Assembly: GCA_020698575.1 (NCBI GenBank)
Contig: CM036248.1
Span: 23,052,229-23,116,228 of the forward strand
Length of the DNA: 64,000 nt
DNA from: Bostrychus sinensis
Lineage: Eukaryota; Chordata; Actinopteri; Gobiiformes; Eleotridae
Reading direction: 5' to 3'
Positions 26,490-38,628 of this stretch are shown here, piece after piece; position 1 is the first letter of the stretch; the number at the start of each line of letters is the position of its first letter. The notes beneath the pieces were generated by a model. It did not search any database. It was not told the DNA's origin and saw nothing but the letters and a program-made list of their open reading frames with translations. The position numbers were made by a program, and so were the translations under genes.

Positions 26490-29400
26490 TCATAATGGCT
26501 TGTCAAACACTGCAACTCCTAAAAAGTTACAAAAGAAGGCACTTACATAAACACTTCAACAAATGTAATGCTACTAAGGGTCATCAGTCTGGACAAACCT
26601 GCATAGCTGCGTCCATTGCTCATATTAGTTGGAATGAGGCTCCATTTGTCTGTTGCTGGGTTATAAAACTCTACAGAGGAGAGGTTACAGGAGCCATCGT
26701 CTCCTCCAATCACATAGAGAAGCCCATTAATGGCACACACACCTGCATTAAAGTCACAACCATTTTACAATACTACAACCATCATTACAATTATCTGCAG
26801 ATCTTGTTGAATTTTGTCCTCATAAAAATGTCTGGAGGCAGTTTTCTTACCTGCATTTCGCCTGCACATGTTCATGTCACAGACTAGTCTCCATGTGTTG
26901 GTTGGGGGGTCATACACCTCAACACTCTTCCTGACCAGAGGACCGTCATGTCCTCCTGCGGCATACAGCTGACCACCCAACACACCCACACCTGAGAAAA
27001 CAAATACTATAAAGCTACCAGACTACATTTATATGAACCATATTTTAATAATGTTGATTAAAACATGCTGACCTGCTCCACTGCGCCTCGTGCTCATGTC
27101 GGCCACATAACACCATTGGTCTGTCACTGGGTCATATTCTTCCACTGTGCTGAGACACTGGCGTGATGCACCATCATATCCTCCTACGGCATACAGCTTA
27201 CCTTGAACACAGACAGAGCAGGTGATTTATAGAAAACAATGCGACAAAAAGTCAACACAATCGTGTCTTACCATCCACAACTCCTACACCAACACTGCTG
27301 CGCCTGGTGTTCATAGCGGCTACATAAAACCATGTGTTAGTTTTGTAACTGTAAGCCTCTACAGTGGAAAGACCTACAAAAAAAAAATACAAACATCAGG
27401 CTAGCAGTCTTTCTATGTAGCGACTGAAAGTAATTATTGTAAAGTTTGTTTCTGCTGCTACAGGAAAACCTATCCATTTATCTGACTTAAACACACTGGC
27501 CCATATATGGGGCTGAAACATTACAACTGCAAAAACTACATTTTAACTTGCCACAATGTCCATTGTACAAATTGAAGACTGAGCCCTGAAATGTGACAGA
27601 ATGAATGATGTTGACAAATCTTTTAAGAGTGCGCCATGATTTTTGAGGCCGATCACCGATCAGCCTTTGATGTGATCGACAATACCGATCACATGGTCTT
27701 CAATGTAGTAATGCAATGTATGCAGGCTATTATTATTTCCACTTGAAAAATACTTGCAAATAAACACACTGCTGCGCCTCTGTTCTGTCCCGTGCGCTCC
27801 AGGAGCAGGCGGGGACAAAGCGGGGACATAAAGCAGCACCTCCAGTGCATTTTTGTGTTATAACCAGGGCTTCACTTTAAAAAAAAAAAACACTGCTAGA
27901 ATAACGCTACTGCTGTTTACTCAAAGCGGAGTTGCAGGACAGTAGATGGGAGAGCCTTGCATGTTTGTTGTTATTCGATCGGCCCATTTTACCTATCACC
28001 AATCACTCTATTTTTACCTATGATCGGCCTAGGACTGCAACAAATGATTATTTTTGATAATCTGTCGATTACTTTTTCGATTAGTCAATTAATAATTGGT
28101 AAGAGAAGTTAAGTAAAATAGTTAAAAACTTAAGGTGTTTTATAGTTTTTGTTAAAAATTGGTGATGATACCAAAAATCACATAATTTTCTACAAAATTA
28201 AATCAGACAGAGCTACAAGCATGCTTCTTGAAGATGTTTATATAGAGCATAAAATATCATCTATAATACATGTATATTTTTAACCAAAACACAAAATGTA
28301 ATTTTTTTTTAACTGTTTACTGCTCCATCTAGGTAATAAAACCTTCTCTCACAGCACAAGGCATGTGTCAGTCTATTAAATATCCAAATTGGCAATCATT
28401 CGATTACTAAATTAATTGACAATTATTTCAATAATCGATTATAAATTGATTACTCCGATTAGTTGTTGCAGCCCTAGATCGGCCGATCACCGATCGCGGC
28501 TGATCAATTGGAGCACCCTTAAAATCTATAGACAGAGTGCTGATATAAAGCAGGGGTCACTAATAGGCGGACCGCGATCCGAATCCGGAACCAGGCGTCG
28601 TCCCATCCGGACCCGAACCCGTGTACCGCACCACGGACATGAACCTGTTCAGCCCCACGCTCACCGGGAGCGCAGCGGCGCCTCTCTCAACACGCAGTGT
28701 GTCCTGGCACTTTAAAGCTCTAACATGAACAGTGCAGGGTTTAAATCAGGTGTGTTTTTGGTTATTGTCCAACAAAATGACTGACCTAGGTCCAGACTGA
28801 ATTTACAACAGATAGAAGTTTTCTTTTTACGGATCATTGAGACGAGCTGGAGACGACACACACTGTGGCTGTGAGCGGTTCTGTCCCACAGCTCAACCCT
28901 CCCACCGGAGTTTGTCCCTCCGTCCCACAGTGGAGAGACAACTGCCTCGTATTTACCAGAGAACTGGGAGGTAACGTGTTTTGAGGCGCGGTACAGAGCC
29001 CTTAAGTTTTAATGGGTGATACATTTCCTGTGTTAAAATAGACAGCGAATCTTTGCATGTGGCGCTATCAGCCAATCAGCTCTGTGGATTTGGAAACACA
29101 GTGCGGTGACTGTGAGTGAGACAGACAGTGCAGAAATGAGAGAGACAGATGTAGAAAGGAACAGAGGTCAGCTCTAAACCCCTGTGTCTCCTGTGTTCTG
29201 AGTCAGGGACAATTATTAAGAGCATTTTTATTTTATAACTGTAGCTATTTATTTGATATAAGAAAAAAAAAATATGTCTACCCTCTTATTTTATTATTTC
29301 ATGCCCCCAAGTTTGTTTTAAAACTGATGTTAATGTTAGGAAAATGTTATTGCCATAATATACAATTCTACTGTATTTGCACTATAGACACAGATGTTGA

Positions 29401-32400
29401 TGTAACTGCAATGCTTTTTTAAGGCACAAAATAATATTTTGAGGTTCTGGACCTTCACTTGAGAAAATTTTCTCAAATTGGACCTCAGTGAATTTTAATT
29501 GATGACTTCTGATATAAAGAAACCAACTCTCTCTCTCTCCGGTTGTATGGTTTTATGTGGATTTGCTGTTGTACCTATACTTCCGTTGAAGCCTCCCACC
29601 GCGTACAATAAATCTCCTAAAACAGCAGCTCCCAGTGTGCTGCGTCTCTCTTGCATGCTTGCTACTGCACTCCATTGATCCTGCGCTCCATCATAGACGT
29701 CTACAGTTCTTTCCCTTAGTGAGCTGTTGAAGCCCCCAACCGCATATATATGGCCAGCCATAGAAACTACACCTGCACACACACACAATTTTAACTGTCA
29801 TTGTATTATCTTTAAATCAAATGTATAAAGCCTGCAAATACTGACCTGCTCTACAGCGTCTAGAGGGCAGGTCAGCAACCTGGTACCATCGGTCTTCCTG
29901 AAAGTCGTAACACTCGACACTGCGAATGGCTTTTGGTGCTTGACCACCAACTACAATCATTACCTGTATACAAAGATAATATTAGAATAATTAGTAATAT
30001 TTTACAAATTTAATTTTGTTGTGTCTGTTCTCAAATATAGTAGCTAATATAGTATGTTTCTGCACACCTTTGGAATGCTGATGGGAGTTCGTGGTCGGGT
30101 CCTGTCTGTCTTGATGAGGTGACGTTGGTCTGCAGGCAGTAGGTGATATTTCATTGCCTCTATAAGAAAATCTTTACATGTGTTGTTGTTTTTGATCAAC
30201 GCCTCTTCCTCAACTATCTGAAACAGATACATTTGCAATATTTTATGATAAAGATTTAATGAGAAATAAAAAATGGGCAATTAGCAAGAAATAACATTAG
30301 TTTTAAAAGAACCTGGCCAGTATAGCCATACAAAATTTTAATAATTGCATTTTAGGAAGCAGTCCCAATAGGCTTTATGCAGTCACAGAACAAGGACACA
30401 AACCGAAAAAGCTGACAAAATGATCACTCCGATTTCACACTTTTTTGCACACCACTTACTGACAGCACTGTGTATGTTTCAGAAGGCTCTAGGTGTTCTG
30501 TTTGGTGATACGTAAACAACCACTGTGATTGCTCAAAGGGCATGGGCTTTGTATACGCAAACCAAACTAAATTACCTGAATTCTAAGTACATACAAATAT
30601 GAAAACACTTTAATTCAATCAGTCTGTAGCCTTTCACTTTGTAGACAATAAAAGCTTTTACCTGTACTAGATAATCCCTTGAGAGGAGTGGAAGTCTGAC
30701 ATGTTCCATGAGTTTGGACATATACTCAAGACGAGTTGGCTTATCATGTTTTATCCAGGATATCATTGCCTCAAAGACCTAGAAGACAAAAAAACATGGC
30801 TATTGTTCAGTGCTCGATACAATGATTTGATTACATTAATATTTTGCTTTATAAAGAAAAAATCTGCAGCTATAATTGTAAAAAAAAGGAAAAATTGAAG
30901 TATGTTGTACATCTGTAGGTACATACAGTCACTTTCCAAAAGCTGCTCGGTGTAGAAAAGGTGTGGGGAAGAAGGATACCTTCACACCAACTAAGTGAAA
31001 CAAGTCATTAAAATTATAATACAGGTTCCTCCCAATGGTGCCAGTAAGACATCACCATAACAAAAGGTAGAAGACCTTAGCTTTACGTATGCATACATAC
31101 TTTAAACTGGTTTCAGTGAAGACACCACACCCTGGAAATGAACTATTTACTAAATTAAAAGCATTTATGTTAATATGTTCACACTTAAGCATCTCCTGGT
31201 GGCCGTGTTTATTTGGGTATTTTCCACCAAGACAACAACAACCAAAAAGTCAAAGTGTTTTAGATTACTTTTTTCTAATACATTTGTCTGCAAAATAATT
31301 TATGGATAACAAATATATGTAGTGTTACAAATCTGTTATGGACAACAATAATTAATTCATTAAATAAATTAATTTGGCAATAAGTGGACAGCTTTATACC
31401 ATGGCTCTGAGTGCAGTCTAAACTTCATTACTGTCATTATAATAAAAAAAAAAAAAAATACTGATATGTCGTTGTGTTGTCTAACCTTCTCTTCAGTGGA
31501 GACAGTTAATTTGTCACTGGAGATGAGGCTGCAGACCTGCTGCAGAGACAGACTCAGAAACTCTTCTCCTTGCACAACCTCTGAGAAATGCTGTTCTAAA
31601 AGACACAAAGGTAAAGCAAAATATGCATTAAGATTAAGCAGAAGAGTTGTTTTAATAATTTTTAAAATGTATTTCTTTTATTTTTGACATTTTCATTGTT
31701 ACACAAAAGTACTATCACTTAAAACCACGCACACTAAATTTGAAAAGTTAGGGTTGGGATGATTAGTGTAAAACTTACCAGCGTATGCGTGGGATTGGTT
31801 CAAAAGTTGTGTACATGTGTGCAGGTCAGCGAAGGCTCTGATGCCCAAACAGTTAGAGGGGTGAAGCTGTGATTGCAAAAACTCACAACAAACCTGACGT
31901 ACGTCCATTAGCTGCAGCAGACTGGCAGCTGGCAGTAAAACCTGAAAACAACAACAACAAAACAACTTAACTTATCTTGCAACGTCAGTAAGCATTGTGT
32001 TAACTGTATAAACACTCACACTGTATTGTTACTGCTTGCCCACTGCTCCACTTCAACTTTAGGTCTTACGAAATGAAATACAGTATAATGCCCACAGGGC
32101 TGTAACTTATAGTTTTCAGTAGATATCACCTACATGCACAAATTAAACTGAGGCCACCATGGATACACAGACCTTTTACATCTATTCAAGATAAACTAAA
32201 TATCAATGTCAAGTGTAAAGTGTTGTAGTTATGTGCCAATCAGACATCAACTCCCTGAACAGTGAGAGGATTTCCTGCCTCTCTTCATGCACATTTCCTG
32301 AGCTAATAATCAGAGGAAGTATTCTGTCGGCAGTAAGTTTCTGCTGGCCTTATCCTTCTTTTTAAGTATTGAGCATTAATGGGTCCTCAGAGCTTCATAA

Positions 32401-34325
32401 CAAATCTTACTCAACAACTTTTATAATCTCTAGAATTACTTAAGCAGGGTCCCACTGTTTTCTTGAAATTACTTTCCAGAATATTTGCAGTTATCATGTC
32501 ATACACTAATACGCCCCACCATGTTTTTGAGGATCAGTAGAAACTATGTTAATGTAATGTCAGAGACATTTAAACCATGTAATCTTCACGCACACACGCC
32601 CACACACATATATTCTATTCATTATATTATATTAAATTCTATTTCGAAAAATAGAGTCAGATCATTCATCTGATCTTCTGCCAATGTGGGATACTCCATG
32701 GACAATGGCAAGTTAGTTGTCAGACTGACTCTAAGCAACCAACCACTGAAATGCCACTGAAACTACCACATTGTTATAAAAGGTCAACATATACCTGAAC
32801 ATTGTCTTCTGTGATCTCAATTTCAGCGGTATAGATGTAGTCGATCAGTTTTTTCAGTGTCAGTCCATCTACCTCTTTGATCTCCACCTGATGTGCCTTG
32901 CTCTCACTCATATCGCCTACAAACAAAAACAGAGTCATGAAAGTGGTCATGATTTACAGCTGAAATAGAATGTGCCACTGACCAGCAGTGTACCTGTGAA
33001 CATCGCACAGAAGTAGGGGCTACAGGACGCCAGGACCACCTTGTGAGCTGGGACTTCTGTGCTTCCTGCCACCAGCTGAACGTCACACAGTAGCTTTTTA
33101 CTGAAGAGAAAAATAAATAATTACAATTAATGAAAGGATACAGTGTTATGGAGCATTACAAATTACACAGTGTGTCCTAAAAGACTGTAGGAGAACAGTC
33201 TAAATACTATATACCACATAAATATGATTGCAATATAAAAATAAAACCTTCTCAAGTCGTTCATTAAATGGAAAGCTTTCCTCATATGAGTCTGATTAAA
33301 AGTGTGCATCCCTCCATTTATCATGTCCTCCTCTGAATCTGTGTTGCAGGCTGGACGTGGAGAGGCTGGTGTGGCCTCCACACTGTGGACAAGAAAGTAT
33401 GTGAAAACTGAACATGGTTTACCACTGTGGTATTGTTTCACGCATAAAAATCTGTAGAATTGCATGTGCCTTGAACTAGCTCTTGATACCAGTAACCCAG
33501 TCCTGGTTCTAATCGGTTTCATGGTAATCTGCTTCAGCAGTACTATGAGAACTGCTGCAATGTTAAGTATCTCTAAACTAAACTAAAACGTATTTTGAAG
33601 CGAAAAAATGGGGGAAAATGTACAAGTCCAATCAATTAACAAGAAAATAAAACCGCTATTTGCCTAAACCATTAATATATTAGCCTACTACTATGGACAC
33701 CTTTGTAAGGGTAATTATGCATATTTGTTCAGTTGTAGCATTCAATGGCACATACAGTAAATATGAAATATTCATTCAGACAGACTTAAGTAGTTACACA
33801 AATCGGACATACACCTTAGCATAAAAAAGAGACAGGACTCAATATGATAATAAACATGTTCAATATCCGCGCTTTATAAGTGTAGCCCTGTTTGTTTTGG
33901 ACTGAGTGCGAAAAGTTGGCTAGCTTTTAGCAATGCTAATGCAGTTTAACTTTTAACAGGAGCTGTGATTTTTATGTTATGGACTTTATTACTTTAAAAT
34001 ATAAGCTCTATGTAAAAAGCACATTAACTCGACAACACGAACGCTGCAGTTGATAAATTATAACACAAAATGTTCCCACGGTAAGCTGGAGCTCAAAAAA
34101 CAACTAAATGCATCAGCTGAGCCAGCAATGCTAAGCCAGTGAAGCTAACGCTAGCTTAATTCGCGTTTTAAGAGGAAGATTCTTGTCGTGTGTTTTGAAT
34201 TTATGGCCAGTGACTTCTGTAAATTAAAAAAATAATGTGTGTCGCTAGAAGTAAACTTGAATTGCGTTATATTTAAATAATCAACACAGCGCTGAACGAA
34301 CTCACCCTGTAGGCACACCATCCAT
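26490..34325 (-). CDS. klhl3: Kelch-like protein 3, CUL3 ubiquitin-ligase adaptor
   Basis: Coding exons: 34306-34325, 33248-33382, 32994-33100, 32795-32916, 31779-31941, 31486-31595, 30662-30778, 30068-30217, 29846-29963, 29575-29772, 27272-27373, 27073-27201, 26851-26991, 26599-26742, 26490-26518. All phases agree; 594 aa (human 587), 15 exons as in human. BTB domain at about 50-160 (LLCDVQLVAG, CSPYFCAMFTG, GDMSESKAHQVEIKEVDG), BACK to about 290 (CLGIRAFADLHTC, EHVRLPLLSRDYLVQ), then six kelch repeats (YAVGGFN, YAVGGYDGASRQCLSTVE, YAAGGHDGPLVRKSVEVYD, YVIGGDDGSCN), ending VFDKPL. KLHL3 recruits WNK kinases to CUL3 in distal nephron cells. The RRSSVG motif holding the human phosphosite Ser433 is present. 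The region KNNNTCKDFLIEAMKYHLLP fits KLHL3 better than its paralogue KLHL2. The exon 33248-33382 donor (GTTTTA) is weak. Confidence 0.96.
27626..28519. mobile_element. Outer hAT-like element in klhl3 intron, split by a nested insertion
   Basis: Left end AGAGTGCGCCATGA with GAGGCCGATCACCGAT; right end, reverse-complemented, AGGGTGCTCCAATTGATCAG with GATCGGTGATCGGCC. These form an imperfect inverted repeat typical of a fish hAT-like family. I could not find a convincing target duplication, so the boundaries are approximate. Another hAT element (28030-28476) lies inside it. Confidence 0.6.
28030..28476. mobile_element. hAT MITE nested in another element
   Basis: A 447-bp element with ends TAGGACTGCAACAAATGATT and, reverse-complemented, TAGGGCTGCAACAACTAATC. 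It is flanked by perfect 8-bp duplications GATCGGCC (28022-28029 and 28477-28484). The interior has ATAATCGATTA-like palindromic text and no transposase. The family, with its TAGGGCTGCAAC ends, is very common in teleosts. Confidence 0.9.
28551..29511. mobile_element. hAT element, 961 bp, non-autonomous
   Basis: Ends CAGGGGTCACTAAT and, reverse-complemented, CAGAAGTCATCAAT form a short inverted repeat. Perfect 8-bp duplications ATATAAAG flank it (28543-28550 and 29512-29519). GC-rich at the left, AT-rich at the right, with GGTTCTGGACCTTCACTTGA near the right end. It begins about 30 bp after the outer element at 27626-28519 and ends 63 bp before klhl3 exon 29575-29772. Confidence 0.85.
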
Positions 34326-35783
34326 CCTTACGGAGTCTGCTCCCACTGCAGACATCACCCATAGAGGAAACCAGTGCAGGACAACCACAGATTGTCTATT
34401 GGTGATACGAGTCACTATGAATGGTAAAAGTAACGTATTTATTTCAAGAATATTTCTTTCCTTGTTTAAAATCACATGTACTTCACATCCCAGGAATAGG
34501 ATAAGAGTTCAAATATGCTGTGTTCAATCAAAATGAGTTTCGCGGGCGAACTTGGTGCAGCTACTGTCTAACCATTTACGAGCAGCCTTTTGTTACTCTA
34601 ATAATACATGGAAATGTTGTGGCGGTGTACCAGAAATACATGACACAAAGTTATTTGAATACAATTTAACCAGTATGCGGAACCATCTTATACATCCAAG
34701 GGATGCATGCACAAACTTTGTAATGGATAGCAGTATGACTTTATTTATAAAAAAGTTAAGAGAAGTGTTGATACTATAACAGATAGGGGCCACATTTTGA
34801 AGAATACGTCACGATGTCTCTGGCTCGTTGCACACCTCCAGCATTAAGGGCAGAGTAGGACAAACTAATACGAATCCTGCACTGAGGACGCCGCACTCAA
34901 GTCCCTCGTTGCTATCCCTAGAAACAATACTCTCAATGTGGTAAAGGTTAAAGGCAGGATGGAGTTCCCTAGACAGTATAGATTAGCACCAATTATTTCC
35001 CGACTCCTGTCGCAATAAATAGCTGTCGAAAGTGCAGGCTCCTGCAGCTTTATACTACACAATGACGCATATTGCCCCTCCTGGTGGCAAACTGAAATCA
35101 TTGCCATCATTGACACATTTACATTGATGACTTTAATTAAGACAAAACCCATTCTAAATTTTGAAAACATTAAAAACTTTAATAATAAAAGCAGAATAAA
35201 ACATAATGTGAACTGAACATGTTTGATAAACATAAATCTAAACAAAAGCCTTAATGGGACGGTAGAGATGGAAAAAATATATATATATATTGTATAGTCA
35301 GTGAAAAATTACTTTGTCACAAAGATTTTTCAAATTAACAAAACCATGTCCCACAATGCCTGACACTGCCACCAACTTCACTTAAAAACCCTGAGTTCAT
35401 GATGCAACATTTAACAGATCAGGCTGGTTTGCAAACCAACAAACCCAGTGCTGAGTTGAAAAGCAGTGACTGACTGATTTACGGCTTTACAAATGGTTTC
35501 AAAATAAGTCTTTCCCAACACAACACAAAGTAGGATTCAATAGTACACAATTCTTAGTAATAAAGTCCATAATGTGTGGAATAGGAGGACAGATGGTGTC
35601 CAGGTGGGGGCTCCCAGGATTCAGAGGACAGTCATTCATTCAGTGTGGGTGATGGGCTCTCCTCCATTTTAAAAGGAAAGACCCCTGACTCCCACCTGAT
35701 CTCGTGTAATGTGTGTAATTTAAGTTCGTTGTATTCTGAATCCCCCCACAAACAAAGAACAAAATAAATTTTAAAGAGAGCCG
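34326..35783. other. Intergenic: klhl3 5' flank and hnrnpa0 3' UTR
   Basis: About 1.46 kb between the klhl3 ATG and the stop codon of the first hnrnpa0 copy. No coding exon, RNA gene or clear mobile element recognised. A short TA run lies near 35279-35291. Confidence 0.5.
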
Positions 35784-36677
35784 CTAATAGCCGCCTCCAA
35801 ACCCACCACCCCTGCCGTAACCCCCAACTGCGCCGCCGCCTCTGTTGTAGGGAGCTCCACTCCTGTAGGAATAAGTGCCCCCCTTCATTGGACCATAACC
35901 GGAGGCCTGCTGTCCATAGCCCTCCCCAAAGTCCCCGTTGCTATATCCGCTTCCCATGTGGTTTTCGTATTCCCCGTAACCCCCGTAGCCATCGTAGCCC
36001 CCGGCCCCGTTGTATCCCCCGCCGTAACCGTAGCCGTCGCCGTATCCACCGCCGTAGCCTGCACCGTAGCCGCCGTAGCCACCACCCCCTCTGCCGCCGC
36101 CATAGTTCTGCATCCCTCTTCCTCGGCCTCTTGTTTTAGTGGCTAACTCCTGCTTGGTCTGGGCCTTTTTTACTTCCACCTTATTACCTTCGATGGTGTG
36201 GAACTTAGCGATTGCTGCTTTGGTGGCGGAGTCGCAGTCTTCAAAGTAAACAAAGCCGAAACCTCGCTTCCTACCGGTCTGCTTGTCAGAGATGATCTCG
36301 GCCTTCTCCACCGCGCCGAACTGTGAGAAGTACTCGGTCAGGTGCTCGGCCTCAATATGGTCTTTGACGCCACCGACGAAGATTTTCTTGACGTTAGCGT
36401 GTATATCTGGGTTGTTTGTGTCCTCCCGAGCGATGGCCCTTTTGAGCTCGACGGTGTTTCCATCGACGACATGTGGCTTCACCGCCATTGCTGCGTCGGC
36501 CTCCTCCGGCGTAGCGTAGGTTATAAAGCCGAAGCACCGGGACCGGCCTAGATTCTGGTTCATAACCACAACACAGTCCGTAAGGCTCCCGTACTGTTGG
36601 AAATGATCCCGGAGGCCGTCATTGTTAGTCTGGACATTCAGACCGCCAACAAAAAGCTTACAAAGTTTCGACGACAT
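35784..36677 (-). CDS. hnrnpa0: Heterogeneous nuclear ribonucleoprotein A0, paralogue 1 (intronless)
   Basis: One uninterrupted 297-aa frame, as expected for the intronless HNRNPA0 family. RRM1 at about 6-82 (RNP2 KLFVGGL, RNP1 RCFGFITYA) and RRM2 at about 96-172 (RNP2 KIFVGGV, RNP1 RGFGFVYFE). A Gly/Tyr-rich low-complexity tail follows from about 190. The tail has GYGPMKGGTYSYRSGAPY, matching the M9-type PY nuclear import signal read by transportin in hnRNP A proteins. It binds AU-rich mRNA elements. The frame stays open upstream to an ATG at 36785, but that extension covers the CCAAT-box region and lacks family likeness, so MSSKLCKLF at 36677 is preferred. It lies 1.46 kb upstream of klhl3 in the same orientation, as in human. 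Confidence 0.93.
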   Translation of the reverse strand: MSSKLCKLFVGGLNVQTNNDGLRDHFQQYGSLTDCVVVMNQNLGRSRCFGFITYATPEEADAAMAVKPHVVDGNTVELKRAIAREDTNNPDIHANVKKIFVGGVKDHIEAEHLTEYFSQFGAVEKAEIISDKQTGRKRGFGFVYFEDCDSATKAAIAKFHTIEGNKVEVKKAQTKQELATKTRGRGRGMQNYGGGRGGGGYGGYGAGYGGGYGDGYGYGGGYNGAGGYDGYGGYGEYENHMGSGYSNGDFGEGYGQQASGYGPMKGGTYSYRSGAPYNRGGGAVGGYGRGGGFGGGY

Positions 36678-36787
36678 GTCTGAATTTCTCCTGAAAGCAG
36701 TGCACGGAGATTGTCCCTCTTCTTCTTCAATGAAAGACGTTAGGGCGGGCCGTTTGACTCGCTCGCCTTCGTAAGACGTATCCACCG

Positions 36788-36840
36788 CTGATTGGCTGTC
36801 TTGAAAAATTCACCACCCCCAATCGCGAGCTGGTTGGCTG
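36788..36840 (-). promoter_or_regulatory. hnrnpa0: CCAAT-box promoter of hnrnpa0 paralogue 1
   Basis: On the minus strand, AGCCAATCAGC (CCAAT core 36791-36795) and a second AGCCAACCAGC (about 36830-36840) lie 115-165 bp upstream of the chosen ATG. This spacing suits a CCAAT-driven start shortly downstream and argues against using the ATG at 36785. Confidence 0.5.
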
Positions 36841-38131
36841 TGGCCATGCTGCCTTCTGGACATGAGGGAAAACGTAGTTTCATTTTGAAAGAAAAAGAAG
36901 CATGGTTCCTGCCTTTGTGCTTCATTAGTACAAGAGACACGGTTTAATAATTGCATACAATTATAGACAAACTATCTATCCAGTATGAGCAATGGTAAAA
37001 ACTTTTAAACATTGATTATAAAATTATAGTGGTAATTTAGCTCATTGGCATTATTCTCACAATTATTTTTATAAACTGTAATTTTGAGCAAGCTGTGTTT
37101 CTTTGATGCTGAAAACCACTGCTCCTAACCACATATATTACAATGCTGTAACCCAATTTTTTAAAATTTAAAATTGTGTATCACTGATGTCCCTGACCTT
37201 GCTTTTTTAAGACAGCTGTTTTTTTTTTAATCATGCACAGTAAAACAATGAAGCAAGTACCAAACAACTATTATAATATAAAAATATACATTTATTGTGA
37301 AATATAAAAAGCCTGGCCAACATGGTGGGGGTTTCCTCCTTCTACAAGATGACCAAAAACAGTGCCTACAAAGAGGTGCAAAATTATTAGTTCATATAAA
37401 CTAGGAGAGATTTAACATTATAAAATCATTCAAACCACATTGTAAGGCACGCAGAAAAGTGTTATTCAAAATGATTGCATAGCTTATAATGTGGTTTATT
37501 GGCCAACATATGCAGTGGCGACAGAGTAAAAAAATAGATTAAAAACTATTTAATTGACAATAGGCCGTAAACAAAATGTTCTAAAATGCTGCAACAAAAA
37601 GCATTAAAAATTTTGACTAAAGGTATAAAAAGGGAGCATTTAAGAAAAGCCAGTCTTAAGTCATAATGAGCCACCAATAGTATCGTTTATTGGATACTCA
37701 ATGTTCAGGCCCTCAAGTAGGGCTGAATTAAAACATTTTTGTACCAGAAATTAACACAAGATCTGCAGCACCTCAAGTGACTTTCTGTGAAAAGGGTAAA
37801 CACAACTCCAAGTTAAGGCTGTAAAGTACAAAGAAGCAGCCACATGCGAAAATATGATGGCATCTTCTGCAGCCAGCTAAGTTGGTCTAAATGTCCGGTC
37901 CAGAATCAAGACTGGGGGAGCGAAGCTTATCAGTATACTTCCAATACTAACAAAGACTGAGTTTTCTAAAATGCTCATTTTACGCCCATCATTTTAGAGA
38001 TTTGCAAACAACTGCAGCATTTTGTTTTATATGGGTTTTACACAGTCCCAACTTTCTCAGTAATAAATTTGTACCATTTTATCAACTGTCACTGCAGACC
38101 CAGACAATTACTGAACAAATATACATATAAT

Positions 38132-38260
38132 CAGGCCCGTCGACACGTTTGCTGGGGCCCCCTTATAACAAAAAAATATAAGAAGCGGGACCATTTCTGC
38201 GCCCCGCTAACCCTGAGGCCTGGGACAACAGACCCCTTTGCCCCCCCATCAACTGGCCTG
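38132..38260. mobile_element. 129-bp mini hAT element
   Basis: Ends CAGGCCCGTCGA and, reverse-complemented, CAGGCCAGTTGA. Perfect 8-bp duplications CATATAAT flank it (38124-38131 and 38261-38268). The interior has GGGGCCCC-like text and CCTGAGGCCTGGGACAACAG, matching a common fish hAT family with CAGGCC termini. Confidence 0.85.
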
Positions 38261-38614
38261 CATATAATAGTAATAAGTGAATAACACAAGACAAGAAAAA
38301 ACTAAAAGAGTAATTTAATTTACAACCGCAATGCCCAGTGTGCCAGCTCTTTCTCCAAATATACAAAAAAAAAAAAAAAAAACTTTTACCAAGGATTATA
38401 CTTTATTTCAAAGTACACAAAAATCTGTTTTTGCAAGGAGAAAATGATGGCATTAGGGCATGGTATCCACAACAGTATAATTAAGACATTTTGCTTGTAG
38501 TGCGGAATCCTTGTAAAATGGACTTCACCTGAGGTGAAGATGGCACAATCCCTCCGTTTCCTCACCAGCATGAAGACACACCCCACCATTTGCAGGGTGA
38601 TGTTCTGTATCCAG

Positions 38615-38628
38615 GTTACCATAGCAAC
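38615..38628. promoter_or_regulatory. Palindromic RFX X-box motif
   Basis: GTTACCATAGCAAC fits the RFX consensus RYYNYY-N2-RRNRAC perfectly on both strands. It stands between the hnrnpa0 paralogues, next to a putative splice acceptor. RFX factors bind such sites. Function here is unproved. Confidence 0.4.

Noticed and set aside
27618..28527. An 8-bp duplication around the outer klhl3-intron element
   Set aside because: Flanks ATCTTTTA and TAAAATCT do not match, so no target duplication is claimed.
26490..34325. KLHL2 or a generic kelch-like assignment
   Set aside because: KNNNTCKDFLIEAMKYHLLP and the HNRNPA0 neighbour favour KLHL3, although the C-terminal KPL ending is KLHL2-like.
26490..34325. 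A fish miR-874 in klhl3, as in the human KLHL3 intron
   Set aside because: No segment resembling the mature sequence was noticed in either strand of the introns.
36678..36785. 36-aa N-terminal extension of hnrnpa0 paralogue 1 from the ATG at 36785
   Set aside because: Not in the family and would start at the CCAAT box; the 36677 start is preferred.
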